Origin: Clavelina lepadiformis
Taxonomy: Eukaryota > Chordata > Ascidiacea > Aplousobranchia > Clavelinidae
Direction of reading: 5' to 3'
Assembly: GCF_947623445.1 (NCBI RefSeq)
Contig: NC_135243.1
Coordinates: forward strand, 16,996,479 to 17,060,478
DNA length: 64,000 nucleotides
Shown: positions 51,751-63,813 of the stretch, piece by piece
Layout of the letters: every line of letters begins with the position of its first letter
Position numbering within the stretch: the stretch's first letter is position 1
Notes under the pieces: generated by a model
What the model saw: only the letters and a program-made list of their open reading frames with translations
Told to the model about the DNA's origin: nothing
Databases searched by the model: none
Translations under genes and position numbers: made by a program

Positions 51751-52338
51751 ACCTCTAAATCTTCCCGGACTCTTTTTATTCTTCTCAAAATCCTCCTCGA
51801 CCTCCAAACGTTCCTATATCGCCCGCCACAAGACGCCAAACTGACGAACTCAACCAGCCAGCAGACAGACGACAATCTTCTGGCCGCCGCCCAGTCACAT
51901 GATTTGCTGCTTGATGGTTATTGGACCGTGACAGTGGAGATATTTTGTGTCTATCCCGTGGAGGCCATTTCTTGCATTTTTCAGCTTTTTGCTATCAAAC
52001 TGGGAAATACCCTAAAACGATCGCTTTCATTAGTACTCACAACAAATGTAGTAACAGCAGCAGCAGCACAGTTGACTTGAAGAAACTTTCACAAGATAAA
52101 TCGGGGATTTATCCATTTTATCAAACCATTCCTGCTGTCACACAGGGCCGACAGTCAATTTCTCATTTTACCGGTGACGCAGGTGTACAACATTTATCCC
52201 ATAGACATTAGTCGATCATCGATCAATCCATCCGCCCATCGTCTTTTTTTTTTTTTTTTTTTTTTCCTCCTCCTCCTCTTCTTCTTCTTTTCTTCAGACT
52301 ACTTTAATACAAACAAGAGTATCCCACCAGGGTGGGAG

Positions 52339-52526
52339 ATGGGCCGAAGCAGCAGGTACTGCAATAGCTGCACAACCCTCAAACGAGCAGGCGCAAGCGC
52401 CTAGCGTCGTTCACCGTTCAAAAATCCGTTTAATCGAAGAGCAGTTCAATGAACTGCGTCCCAGGGATTAAACTGAGAAGAACAGATACTACACTTGATC
52501 TTAGCTCTTGAGAGCCGAGAAGCGAT
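52339..52526 (-). ncRNA. RNU2: U2 snRNA gene 4 (uninterrupted)
   Basis: Same sequence as gene 1; flank carries A at the sixth base upstream of +1. Confidence 0.95.
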
Positions 52527-53114
52527 ACCTCTAAATCTTCCCGGACTCTTTTTATTCTTCTCAAAATCCTCCTCGACCTCCAAACGTTCCTATATCGCCC
52601 GCCACAAGACGCCAAACTGACGAACTCAACCAGCCAGCAGACAGACGACAATCTTCTGGCCGCCGCCCAGTCACATGATTTGCTGCTTGATGGTTATTGG
52701 ACCGTGACAGTGGAGATATTTTGTGTCTATCCCGTGGAGGCCATTTCTTGCATTTTTCAGCTTTTTGCTATCAAACTGGGAAATACCCTAAAACGATCGC
52801 TTTCATTAGTACTCACAACAAATGTAGTAACAGCAGCAGCAGCACAGTTGACTTGAAGAAACTTTCACAAGATAAATCGGGGATTTATCCATTTTATCAA
52901 ACCATTCCTGCTGTCACACAGGGCCGACAGTCAATTTCTCATTTTACCGGTGACGCAGGTGTACAACATTTATCCCATAGACATTAGTCGATCATCGATC
53001 AATCCATCCGCCCATCGTCTTTTTTTTTTTTTTTTTTTTTTCCTCCTCCTCCTCTTCTTCTTCTTTTCTTCAGACTACTTTAATACAAACAAGAGTATCC
53101 CACCAGGGTGGGAG

Positions 53115-53302
53115 ATGGGCCGAAGCAGCAGGTACTGCAATAGCTGCACAACCCTCAAACGAGCAGGCGCAAGCGCCTAGCGTCGTTCACCGTTCAAAAA
53201 TCCGTTTAATCGAAGAGCAGTTCAATGAACTGCGTCCCAGGGATTAAACTGAGAAGAACAGATACTACACTTGATCTTAGCTCTTGAGAGCCGAGAAGCG
53301 AT
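53115..53302 (-). ncRNA. RNU2: U2 snRNA gene 5 (uninterrupted)
   Basis: Coding part as gene 1; flank carries the C variant (ctctacatc versus ctctaaatc). Confidence 0.95.
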
Positions 53303-53890
53303 ACCTCTACATCTTCCCGGACTCTTTTTATTCTTCTCAAAATCCTCCTCGACCTCCAAACGTTCCTATATCGCCCGCCACAAGACGCCAAACTGACGAA
53401 CTCAACCAGCCAGCAGACAGACGACAATCTTCTGGCCGCCGCCCAGTCACATGATTTGCTGCTTGATGGTTATTGGACCGTGACAGTGGAGATATTTTGT
53501 GTCTATCCCGTGGAGGCCATTTCTTGCATTTTTCAGCTTTTTGCTATCAAACTGGGAAATACCCTAAAACGATCGCTTTCATTAGTACTCACAACAAATG
53601 TAGTAACAGCAGCAGCAGCACAGTTGACTTGAAGAAACTTTCACAAGATAAATCGGGGATTTATCCATTTTATCAAACCATTCCTGCTGTCACACAGGGC
53701 CGACAGTCAATTTCTCATTTTACCGGTGACGCAGGTGTACAACATTTATCCCATAGACATTAGTCGATCATCGATCAATCCATCCGCCCATCGTCTTTTT
53801 TTTTTTTTTTTTTTTTTCCTCCTCCTCCTCTTCTTCTTCTTTTCTTCAGACTACTTTAATACAAACAAGAGTATCCCACCAGGGTGGGAG

Positions 53891-54078
53891 ATGGGCCGAA
53901 GCAGCAGGTACTGCAATAGCTGCACAACCCTCAAACGAGCAGGCGCAAGCGCCTAGCGTCGTTCACCGTTCAAAAATCCGTTTAATCGAAGAGCAGTTCA
54001 ATGAACTGCGTCCCAGGGATTAAACTGAGAAGAACAGATACTACACTTGATCTTAGCTCTTGAGAGCCGAGAAGCGAT
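53891..54078 (-). ncRNA. RNU2: U2 snRNA gene 6 (uninterrupted)
   Basis: Coding part as gene 1; same C variant as gene 5. Next comes the LINE-A1 unit of repeat copy 3. Confidence 0.95.
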
Positions 54079-54647
54079 ACCTCTACATCTTCCCGGACTC
54101 TTTTTATTCTTCTCAAAATCCTCCTCGACCTCCAAACGTTCCTATATCGCCCGCCACAAGACGCCAAACTGACGAACTCAACCAGCCAGCAGACAGACGA
54201 CAATCTTCTGGCCGCCGCCCAGTCACATGATTTGCTGCTTGATGGTTATTGGACCGTGACAGTGGAGATATTTTGTGTCTATCCCGTGGAGGCCATTTCT
54301 TGCATTTTTCAGCTTTTTGCTATCAAACTGGGAAATACCCTAAAACGATCGCTTTCATTAGTACTCACAACAAATGTAGTAACAGCAGCAGCAGCACAGT
54401 TGACTTGAAGAAACTTTCACAAGATAAATCGGGGATTTATCCATTTTATCAAACCATTCCTGCTGTCACACAGGGCCGACAGTCAATTTCTCATTTTACC
54501 GGTGACGCAGGTGTACAACATTTATCGATTGATCGATCGTATCACATCGACCATCCATCCGCCCATCGTCTTTTTTTTTTTTTTCTCCTCTTTTTCTTTT
54601 CCTCAAACTACTTCAATACAAACAAGAGTATCCCACCAGGGTGGGAG

Positions 54648-54666
54648 ATGGGCCGAAGCAGCAGGT
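54648..54666 (-). pseudogene. RNU2: U2 3' remnant beside LINE-A1, copy 3
   Basis: Same microhomology junction as the two earlier copies. Confidence 0.9.
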
Positions 54667-56432
54667 GAGACCGTTGCAGTAGATTGTGGCGAAGGTCAGC
54701 AGATTAGTTTAATATTTGCACGATTCCATGAGGGAGGGTAGGTTTTGATGTAATATGGCCAGTTATTGTTCAAAAATAGAAAGTTTTCAAGAGCGGTCAG
54801 CTTTGGACTTTTTCCCCTTTCGAGAGCTGGTTCTCGCTTTCCTGGGGGTCTGTGTCACATTGATGGTGAGTTGACGTCCCTGTAGCCCCAGTGTGCGTTT
54901 TTCTGCTTCTGAGGTTTCTAAGGAGGAGATAGTTTGAAATTCCGTTGAGCTTTCCGCTTCGGATGAATCGGATTGTTGTCTCTCAGGCTCTGACAGGTCT
55001 GTATTATTGGTATTTGTTTCGTTATTGTTTTGATTTCCTTGCAGGTTGTTCGAGTCGTCCTGACTTGATTGAGAGGTGTGGTTCTCGTTTTGGGATGGGG
55101 TTATGTTTGTATCTGATTTTGATGGCGCTGGGTGCTCAGTCGAATCAGGTTGAGAAGGCGGGTCCTCGACAGGTCCTTGTAGGGGGGGTGATGACGATTT
55201 TAGGCTGGAATTCTGTTGCGATGAGTGTTGTTGACCCCACGTAGCGTTTGCAGGAAGGGCTGATTGGTTGAGGGAGGAGGGTGGGTTTTTACTTCGTAGT
55301 TTTTTACATTCTTGCAATTTGTGCCCATAGTTTCTGCAGTAGGCACACTTAATAATGGGGGTGCCCGGAAGGGTAACGGATACGGGTAGACTATTTATGG
55401 ATATTTGTTTCGGTAGTAGTTCCTGTTTTAATTGATCGATTTGTAGGTGAAGGTATTCACTGTGGAATTGCGGGAAGGCCTTGTGTGCTCCAAACTTAAA
55501 GCGTCGAAGGATGCCCCATCCCCGGGAGTGTCCCAGATGTACGATATCTTCATCTGGGATGTCCAGTGGTACTGGGTAAAGGGTAATTGTGGTGGGCGGT
55601 GGAGATGGCTCAGTAACCCACATATGCAGCGATGCACCATTTTTGGTTTCCAGAATTCTTGGTGAGGAATAGGTTTTTAACATGTGCTTGATGGCTTTTT
55701 TGGAGTCATCATTTGCCTTGAAGGTGGTGGAGAATATTTTATTTTTGTGATCTGCCTGTGCCATACCAAAGATGTTCTCGGCGAGATAAAAAAGGGGTCC
55801 GTCTTCGATGAATAAATCCATGAAGGAAGTGATGTCAAAAGTCTCGGCCACTTCGTTGACGTTGAAATGGCATAGTAAGGTGCGAGTTTGTTTAAAAAAA
55901 ACCATTGTGGTACAATATCCGTAATAATAACTTGCCGGAGTTGGCTGAGTTAATAAATTCGGAAATTTAACAATTCCCGACAAAAATCAAAAAAATTAGT
56001 GTCAGGATACCACAAACTATCTTGGGGAAATCCCTGGTTCTTGTAAACCGCGTGGTTGGCTGAAATAGCCTAGAAATCGCGGAAATAAACGAAAAAAACA
56101 CACAAAGGGGTGATAAGCACAAAGAATAATATGAAATTCGGGTTTAGAACCCAAAAATCTACTTAAAACAAAGGTTTTAGCGCTGAAAAGCGCTGTTTGA
56201 GTACGTAACTAGCAGTCACAGTTTTGAGAGTGACAGGATTTAGGCCTATCACTAGAATACGCGAAAATACACATATAAACAACAAAAACTACTGCATGTA
56301 AGAGTAAAAAAGCTAGCAAAAGTATTTAAAAGTATTTTAAAACACTCAACAACCCCTTACACTGAATAAATCCAGAGTAATTGCCAAAAATCGATCAAGA
56401 CCTGCGGAGCTCGAAAAACACGTCCGAACCCG
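54667..56432 (-). mobile_element. LINE-A1, 5' portion, copy 3
   Basis: Same end points as copies 1 and 2, offset 13,601 bp from copy 2. Confidence 0.9.
54787..55905 (-). CDS. LINE-A1 ORF1 protein, intact, copy 3
   Basis: 372-aa protein identical to copies 1 and 2. Confidence 0.9.
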   Translation of the reverse strand: MVFFKQTRTLLCHFNVNEVAETFDITSFMDLFIEDGPLFYLAENIFGMAQADHKNKIFSTTFKANDDSKKAIKHMLKTYSSPRILETKNGASLHMWVTEPSPPPTTITLYPVPLDIPDEDIVHLGHSRGWGILRRFKFGAHKAFPQFHSEYLHLQIDQLKQELLPKQISINSLPVSVTLPGTPIIKCAYCRNYGHKLQECKKLRSKNPPSSLNQSALPANATWGQQHSSQQNSSLKSSSPPLQGPVEDPPSQPDSTEHPAPSKSDTNITPSQNENHTSQSSQDDSNNLQGNQNNNETNTNNTDLSEPERQQSDSSEAESSTEFQTISSLETSEAEKRTLGLQGRQLTINVTQTPRKARTSSRKGKKSKADRS

Positions 56433-56772
56433 ACAGATACTACACTTGATCTTAGCTCTTGAGAGCCGAGAAGCGATACCTCCACATCTTCCCAGACTCT
56501 TTTTATTCTTCTCAAAATCCTCCTTGACCTCCAAACGTTCCTATATCGCCCGCCCGTCACAAGACGCCAAACTGACGAACTCAACCAGCCAGCAGACAGA
56601 CGACAATGTTCTGGCCGCCCAGTCACATGATTTGCTGCTTGATGGTTATTGGACCGTGACAGTGGAGATATTTTGTGTCTATCCCGTGGAGGCCATTTCT
56701 TGCATTTTCAGCTTTTTGCTATCAAACTGGGAAATACCCTAAAACGATCGCTTTCATTAGTACTCACAACAA
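56433..56772 (-). pseudogene. RNU2: U2 5' stub with promoter flank upstream of LINE-A1, copy 3
   Basis: U2 nt 1-45 at 56433-56477 and flank to 56772. Confidence 0.9.
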
Positions 56773-57306
56773 TTTCAAGCATGGTGTTGTTTCAGTAAAA
56801 TGGATAAAAACAGCATTGGAGATGGATATTATTATCATGGATTATTTCAGGATGAGCAGAGCAATGTTGATTTGTTGTAAAGTCCATGAAGACGATTGAG
56901 AAGTTGTTGAAACAGGATGATTTCCAGGTTTCAGATGTTGACAGTAAGTATTTGTATTAATTTAAGTTTCATCATTTTGATGAAGGTATAAATAAAAAGA
57001 AGGGGTTATGTAGTTATGGTACATAATTGAGTATATAGGGTACATTGACAATAAGGTAGGACATATAGTACATATTAACTGATATAAAACAGATGATAAC
57101 ACATAAGAGTTCGTGTAGAGATAAGGTATCGTAACAATATGTGTGGGTCATTATAGGTAATGAGAGAAAACGATTAAATTTGGTGGGCCGGTGAGTGACA
57201 CAAAAACGGTTGAGCTATATTAGAAAACATTCACAGTAATTAAAGTTAAATGGATGAGAAAAACAATTGTACAATCTTCTGGTGTAGAGTTGTAGCTTCG
57301 ATCTTT
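56773..57306 (-). other. LINE-A2 3' region, copy 3
   Basis: Same as copies 1 and 2. Confidence 0.6.
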
Positions 57307-60300
57307 TCATTCGTAGATTCTTTTGAATTTTGTTCTGGTTTTCCAAATGATGCTATTTGTTGTGAGGGTTTTGTCCGTACAGTAGGAATTCTTTTCATCG
57401 AGTGTCTCTTTGTATGAGATTAGATTTGACTTAAAAATGTTGAGGTAATGTAGAATTTTGACTCTTTCAGCAATTTCTCGTTGGAATTTGTTGTATAATA
57501 GTAAGTCTCGGTCAAAGGTGATATTTGTTGAGAACCAACGTAGAATGTCGGATTCAATTTGCTTGAGGATTTCTTGAGTTATTGGACAGTCCAGCATCAG
57601 GTGGTTAATGTCATCACGAGTTGATCTACAGAATTTACAGTTTGTTATTCTGATCTGTTGTTGGGGGGTAGTGAAGAGTCGTTGTTTTTTGTAAAAGGAG
57701 CCCCATAGGAAACCTTGATGGGCAATCAAATATGAATGGCTTCTTATTTGGAGAGAGGGTGACCATCCAGTCATATTTTTTAGAGTGGTGAGTTTCCAAG
57801 AAATCATCTCTTGTTGATGATTTTGGATAATTGACGGTGATGAGTGTTTGTTGAGATATAGAAGGTATAGGGTCTTTTGAGTTTGCTCTGCCAGAAGGAA
57901 ATTTTTGTTGTTGTTATTGATCAGGTCGTAAGTTTTTAGTGTCTTTTCCCAGGTGCGATTTGGGGTGGGCCGGTATCTAATTGAATTTGAGTATAGGTTT
58001 GGGGATATTTTCATTAATTTTGTACCAATGTTATACTTGGCCCAACATGAGAAGAAACTATTTTCGGTGTTTTCCAATAATATTCTTTTCATTTTGTAGA
58101 GGAATGTGGAGTGTATCCGGGATGCGACATGGAGAATTTCCAGCCCTCCTTCATTAAAGGGGGCGATGAGCTTATTTCTTGCCACGGGTTCCAATTTTCT
58201 GGGATACCAGAGAAACTTGAAGATGAGGTTGGTGAGTTGATTGCAAATTTTTATTGGCGGTAGGAAGAGGGTCGCGGTTCTGATAATGTGGGGTAGAAAT
58301 AGGGCGTTTATTAAATACTTTCTTCCCAGAATGGACAAACGTCTCATTTTGTGCAGATTGTTGAGTTTTTTTATTGTAAGTATTGCTTTTTCCCAGTTTA
58401 CGGTAGCATCGTCATCGGAGTGTGAGAATGTCGTTCCAAGTATTTTCATGTTAGTTGTGATCGGGATATTGGGAAAATGCTGATTTATCTGGTTTTGTAG
58501 AAGAGGTGTTGAGACGAAAAATGCAGATTTAGCTTCGTTTAATTTGAGTCCGGAAAAATTGCTGAATTCATTTATGATTAGGAGAGCGTTGGATATGGTT
58601 GGTATGTCCTTAGCCAGGAGAATGGTGTCGTCGGCGTACTGCTGCAGACTGAGGGAAGTAGATCTGATCTTCGGGCAATTGTGGTAAGAGCTATTTGAGA
58701 TTTTGTGTGCTAAAACATTTGTTACTATGGTAAAAATAAGCATACTCAGGGGGCATCCCTGTCGGACGCCGCAGGAGATTGGAATCTCTTGAGAAAGGCC
58801 TCGAGTAGTTTGGATGTAAGCAAGCGGCTGGTCATAAATTATTTTAATCCAGTTGACTATGGAGCTAGGTAAATTTAATTTACTGAGAAGTCGAATAATA
58901 AAGTTGTGATTCACTTTATCGAAGGCTTTGGTGAAATCTAATTTTAAAATTGCCAGTCGGTCTTGATTGTCATTTTCTTGTTGCAGGGCCGCCTGGATGT
59001 TGAGAAGGATGGTTTCCAGGGATCTTCCAGGAATTCCGCATTGCTGAGAGGAGGAAATGAGGTGGGTGACGATTGGTGTTATTCTATTTTTGAGAATGAT
59101 GCTGAGGATTTTATAGTCCATATTTAAGATCGAAATAGGTCTCCAATTTTTAATTAAAAGTTTATTGCCTGATTTTGGGATAAGTCTAATGAATGCAGAT
59201 CTCTGAGAGTGGGTGAGCTGGGATTGGAAATAACAATTGTTGAAGACTTCTTGGAGCAGTGGCGAAAGGAGGTGGGAGAATCTCTGATAAAAACTGGCTG
59301 TAAGACCGTCCAGACCAGGTGCGGAATGTTTATTAAGTTGTTGTATAGCTGCTTTTATTTCAGCTATGTCGATGAAAGGCGAGAGATTATTTTGAGGATT
59401 GGATTCAATTGCAGGAAGGTTGTTCAGGTATTGAGAAAGTTCTTCATCTGTTTTATTTGTTTCGGTGGGGTCGGTTTTCCAGAGTTGGGAATAGAATTTG
59501 TGAATGGTTTGCTGAATGGTGATGGGATTATTTGTTATTGTGCTGTCCTTTTCTTCATCCAGTTGCAATTTGTTTATGTTGAGTTTTTTTTGGTGTTTAC
59601 CTTCGAATATTTTAAAAATTCTTGATGGATCTTCTTTGTCCGTGACTGTTTTCATTCTTGATCGTATTCTTTCACCTTGTTGCTGTTGCTCTTGAATGTT
59701 TTGAACTTTCTTTTTTAAATTGAGAATTTCCAGATTTTTGTCCGGGGTGAGGTGTTCATTGAGAGATTCTAATTGGTACTGATAGTTTTGCAATAGATTT
59801 TGGGTTTTGCGTTTTTTCTTACTTGCTAAATGAATAACAGATCTTCTGAGGCTTGTTTTGAATTGTTCCCACCATTTCAGTGGATCGAGAGAGCGGAGAG
59901 GCTTTTGGGACAAGGCTCGTATGGTATTGTCGATTTGATTGCCGAATTGTGTGTCTTGAAGAAGGGAGTCGTTGAGTTTCCAGTATGTTCTGCCGTGTTG
60001 ATGGTCGGGTCGTGGAAGAGTAGTCTGAAGAGATATTAAATTTCTGAATGAATGGTCAGAGAAGTGTGCGGTTGAAATGTAAGTGGATTTTGTTATTTTG
60101 GTTGTCAGAGCACTATTGGAATATATTCTATCAATTCTTGTACTGGCTTTAGCTGTGATGTAAGAGAAGCTTCTTTGGTTTGGGTGCAGATATCGGAAGG
60201 CGTCGTTGAGGTCAAAGAATTTGAGATATTCAATCATTTTTTTATGGTCATTTCTTATTTGAATTTTATTGATTGAATCTTTGCTGTCTAGAACTAGATT

Positions 60301-60783
60301 GAAATCTCCCAGCCATAAGGTGTCGTCATGGGGAGTGGTGGTGAGGTGTTGATAGATATGTTCAAGTTGAAGAATTCTTGCAGAGGATGAGGAGGAGGAG
60401 GTTCCGGAGGTTAGATACGAGTTGATAATAATGACCGTTCTACTGTTGATTACTAATTTTATAAGATGAGATCGATGTTCGGTGATGATGGTGTGGGTTT
60501 TGACAAAAGGTAGGATATAGTTCGATATGATGAGAACTGTTCCAGATTTGAAGTATTTGTCTTTGGAGTTGGTACTTGGTGCGTTGGTGAAGGATGTCAA
60601 GTTGTTTTCTTTTTGCCAGTAGAGAAATTGTTTCGGGTTGATTCGATGGGCTTCTTGGATTGCCAGAATGTCAATTTTATGATCACGCATAAAGGAGGGG
60701 ATATGTCGGAGAGATTTGGTGAGGCCGTTGCAGTTTATGGTTGCTATAGTTAAAGCTTTGTTTTTTCTTTGAATAGTATCCAT
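57307..60783 (-). CDS. LINE-A2 ORF2: endonuclease-reverse transcriptase, intact, copy 3
   Basis: 1158-aa protein identical to copies 1 and 2. Confidence 0.93.
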   Translation of the reverse strand: MDTIQRKNKALTIATINCNGLTKSLRHIPSFMRDHKIDILAIQEAHRINPKQFLYWQKENNLTSFTNAPSTNSKDKYFKSGTVLIISNYILPFVKTHTIITEHRSHLIKLVINSRTVIIINSYLTSGTSSSSSSARILQLEHIYQHLTTTPHDDTLWLGDFNLVLDSKDSINKIQIRNDHKKMIEYLKFFDLNDAFRYLHPNQRSFSYITAKASTRIDRIYSNSALTTKITKSTYISTAHFSDHSFRNLISLQTTLPRPDHQHGRTYWKLNDSLLQDTQFGNQIDNTIRALSQKPLRSLDPLKWWEQFKTSLRRSVIHLASKKKRKTQNLLQNYQYQLESLNEHLTPDKNLEILNLKKKVQNIQEQQQQGERIRSRMKTVTDKEDPSRIFKIFEGKHQKKLNINKLQLDEEKDSTITNNPITIQQTIHKFYSQLWKTDPTETNKTDEELSQYLNNLPAIESNPQNNLSPFIDIAEIKAAIQQLNKHSAPGLDGLTASFYQRFSHLLSPLLQEVFNNCYFQSQLTHSQRSAFIRLIPKSGNKLLIKNWRPISILNMDYKILSIILKNRITPIVTHLISSSQQCGIPGRSLETILLNIQAALQQENDNQDRLAILKLDFTKAFDKVNHNFIIRLLSKLNLPSSIVNWIKIIYDQPLAYIQTTRGLSQEIPISCGVRQGCPLSMLIFTIVTNVLAHKISNSSYHNCPKIRSTSLSLQQYADDTILLAKDIPTISNALLIINEFSNFSGLKLNEAKSAFFVSTPLLQNQINQHFPNIPITTNMKILGTTFSHSDDDATVNWEKAILTIKKLNNLHKMRRLSILGRKYLINALFLPHIIRTATLFLPPIKICNQLTNLIFKFLWYPRKLEPVARNKLIAPFNEGGLEILHVASRIHSTFLYKMKRILLENTENSFFSCWAKYNIGTKLMKISPNLYSNSIRYRPTPNRTWEKTLKTYDLINNNNKNFLLAEQTQKTLYLLYLNKHSSPSIIQNHQQEMISWKLTTLKNMTGWSPSLQIRSHSYLIAHQGFLWGSFYKKQRLFTTPQQQIRITNCKFCRSTRDDINHLMLDCPITQEILKQIESDILRWFSTNITFDRDLLLYNKFQREIAERVKILHYLNIFKSNLISYKETLDEKNSYCTDKTLTTNSIIWKTRTKFKRIYE

Positions 60784-60821
60784 CAGATTACGTATAGTAT
60801 AGCTTGTTTTGGCCGGAGCGT

Positions 60822-61875
60822 TTAACAGCGTTTTCCTTTTTGTTTATTAGCTTGCTTGTTTCTCGCATTACCTTTTTTTGAAGTTGCAGGAGGAGGAGTA
60901 GTGAAGCAAAGTTTCTCTTGAAGTCCTTTAAGTCGCTTTTCAGCATCGGAAGTGTCTAGTGACGAGACAGTCACTAAATCAGATGAGCCGGAGGATTCCT
61001 CCGAGGTTGACGGGTCTTGGGATTCTGAAACAACAACGGGAGTGGTGTCCTGATCTTTGTCTGCTGTAGAGTTGGTCTTGGTTTGTTTCGGAGAGAGGGC
61101 ATCAGATTCTTCAATCACCAGAGGGTCTGCAGGAGGGTTGGGTTGCTCCGTGGGAACGGTGGATGGTAGCGCGGTTTCACTTGGAGTTGGTTGTTGACGA
61201 CCCCACGTTGAGTTTGCAGGGAGGGCAGATTTGTTGTTGGAAGGAGGTGGGTTTTTATTTTTTCTTTTGTTACAATTTTGAATGAGGTGGCCGAAATTCC
61301 TGCAATAGGCACATTTACGGATAGGTGATCCCGGGAGGGTAACTGATACAGGTTGGCTATTAATTATGATTTGTTTAGGGATCAAATTCTCGTTGAGCTG
61401 ATCAATCTGGAGATGTAAATAGTCGTTATGAAATTGCGGGAATCCTTTATGGGAGCCGAACTTGAACCGACGCAGAATGCCCCAATGCTGGGAACGTACC
61501 AGGTGTACGATTTCCTCATCAGGGATATCCATCGGGACTGGGTAGAGGGTGATCGTAGCTGGTGGAGGAGCTGGTTCGTCAACCCACATGTGCATAGGTG
61601 TACCATTTTTAGGTACAATCAGTTAGTTGTCTTTGCGAATATGTATTTATCATTTTTTTGATGGCGCTTGTAGAGGCGTCATCTGGTTTGAAAGTAATAG
61701 AGAAAATTTTTTCTCTATAATCGGGTTGTGTCATTCCGAAAATGTTGTCGGAGATTGATACAAATGGTCCTTCGTGAATAAATAATTCCATAAATGAGGA
61801 GATGTCAAAACTTTCAGAAATTTCGTTGGAGTCGAAGTGACATAGCAAGGTTCGGGTTTGTTTAAAGAAAACCAT
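60822..61875 (-). CDS. LINE-A2 ORF1, frameshifted, copy 3
   Basis: Same 4-bp duplication as copies 1 and 2 (start at 61875, open again from 61595). Confidence 0.9.
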
Positions 61876-62404
61876 AGTAGTTACACGGACGTATTCGTAA
61901 CACGTCAAGGTAGGCAGAACAGAGTAAAACGGTAAATAATGAGGACCCCAACACAATTTTAGAAAATTAAAGGCCGGTTACCATAAAATATAACAGGGGA
62001 ATCCCAAAATCGGGTGAAAACGCGTGGTTGGCTGAAATAGCCTAGAAATGAGCTAAAAGTAGTTAAAAACACAATAAAACGAAACTATTCAGTAATTTTG
62101 ACCACGGAATTAAGTTCCGTGACCTAAAAACTATAGGAAACAATAAAAAGTAGCGCTGAAAAGCGCTGTTTAAGAGCGTAAATAGGGTTGCCACTCGGGC
62201 TTAGCCTACTGAGCATGAAAATTCAGACAAATACAAATATCAGCAGTTATGTAACAAATTAAGCAAAGTGTAAGTGTAAAAGTTATATATAATTAGTTTA
62301 TAAACAATTTAAAACACTCACCAACCCTTTACACTGAATAAATTCAGAGTAATTGCCAAAAATCGATCAAGACCTGCGGAGCTCGAAAAATACGTCCGAA
62401 CCCG
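61876..62404 (-). other. LINE-A2 5' UTR, copy 3
   Basis: Same length and hairpins as copies 1 and 2. Confidence 0.85.
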
Positions 62405-62449
62405 ACAGATACTACACTTGATCTTAGCTCTTGAGAGCCGAGAAGCGAT
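62405..62449 (-). pseudogene. RNU2: U2 5' stub upstream of LINE-A2, copy 3
   Basis: U2 nt 1-45 with the same junction. Confidence 0.93.
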
Positions 62450-63037
62450 ACCTCTAAATCTTCCCGGACTCTTTTTATTCTTCTCAAAATCCTCCTCGAC
62501 CTCCAAACGTTCCTATATCGCCCGCCACAAGACGCCAAACTGACGAACTCAACCAGCCAGCAGACAGACGACAATCTTCTGGCCGCCGCCCAGTCACATG
62601 ATTTGCTGCTTGATGGTTATTGGACCGTGACAGTGGAGATATTTTGTGTCTATCCCGTGGAGGCCATTTCTTGCATTTTTCAGCTTTTTGCTATCAAACT
62701 GGGAAATACCCTAAAACGATCGCTTTCATTAGTACTCACAACAAATGTAGTAACAGCAGCAGCAGCACAGTTGACTTGAAGAAACTTTCACAAGATAAAT
62801 CGGGGATTTATCCATTTTATCAAACCATTCCTGCTGTCACACAGGGCCGACAGTCAATTTCTCATTTTACCGGTGACGCAGGTGTACAACATTTATCCCA
62901 TAGACATTAGTCGATCATCGATCAATCCATCCGCCCATCGTCTTTTTTTTTTTTTTTTTTTTTTCCTCCTCCTCCTCTTCTTCTTCTTTTCTTCAGACTA
63001 CTTTAATACAAACAAGAGTATCCCACCAGGGTGGGAG

Positions 63038-63225
63038 ATGGGCCGAAGCAGCAGGTACTGCAATAGCTGCACAACCCTCAAACGAGCAGGCGCAAGCGCC
63101 TAGCGTCGTTCACCGTTCAAAAATCCGTTTAATCGAAGAGCAGTTCAATGAACTGCGTCCCAGGGATTAAACTGAGAAGAACAGATACTACACTTGATCT
63201 TAGCTCTTGAGAGCCGAGAAGCGAT
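63038..63225 (-). ncRNA. RNU2: U2 snRNA gene 7 (uninterrupted)
   Basis: Same sequence as gene 1; equivalent in position to gene 3. Confidence 0.95.
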
Positions 63226-63813
63226 ACCTCTAAATCTTCCCGGACTCTTTTTATTCTTCTCAAAATCCTCCTCGACCTCCAAACGTTCCTATATCGCCCG
63301 CCACAAGACGCCAAACTGACGAACTCAACCAGCCAGCAGACAGACGACAATCTTCTGGCCGCCGCCCAGTCACATGATTTGCTGCTTGATGGTTATTGGA
63401 CCGTGACAGTGGAGATATTTTGTGTCTATCCCGTGGAGGCCATTTCTTGCATTTTTCAGCTTTTTGCTATCAAACTGGGAAATACCCTAAAACGATCGCT
63501 TTCATTAGTACTCACAACAAATGTAGTAACAGCAGCAGCAGCACAGTTGACTTGAAGAAACTTTCACAAGATAAATCGGGGATTTATCCATTTTATCAAA
63601 CCATTCCTGCTGTCACACAGGGCCGACAGTCAATTTCTCATTTTACCGGTGACGCAGGTGTACAACATTTATCCCATAGACATTAGTCGATCATCGATCA
63701 ATCCATCCGCCCATCGTCTTTTTTTTTTTTTTTTTTTTTTCCTCCTCCTCCTCTTCTTCTTCTTTTCTTCAGACTACTTTAATACAAACAAGAGTATCCC
63801 ACCAGGGTGGGAG

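Larger units (their letters stand above)
40899..54499 (-). repeat. Higher-order repeat copy 2 (13,601 bp)
   Basis: Contains the same two LINE-occupied units, then one plain U2 unit, two insert-bearing units and three plain units. The excess over copy 1 is 3,678 bp, exactly 2 x 776 + 2 x 1063. Confidence 0.9.
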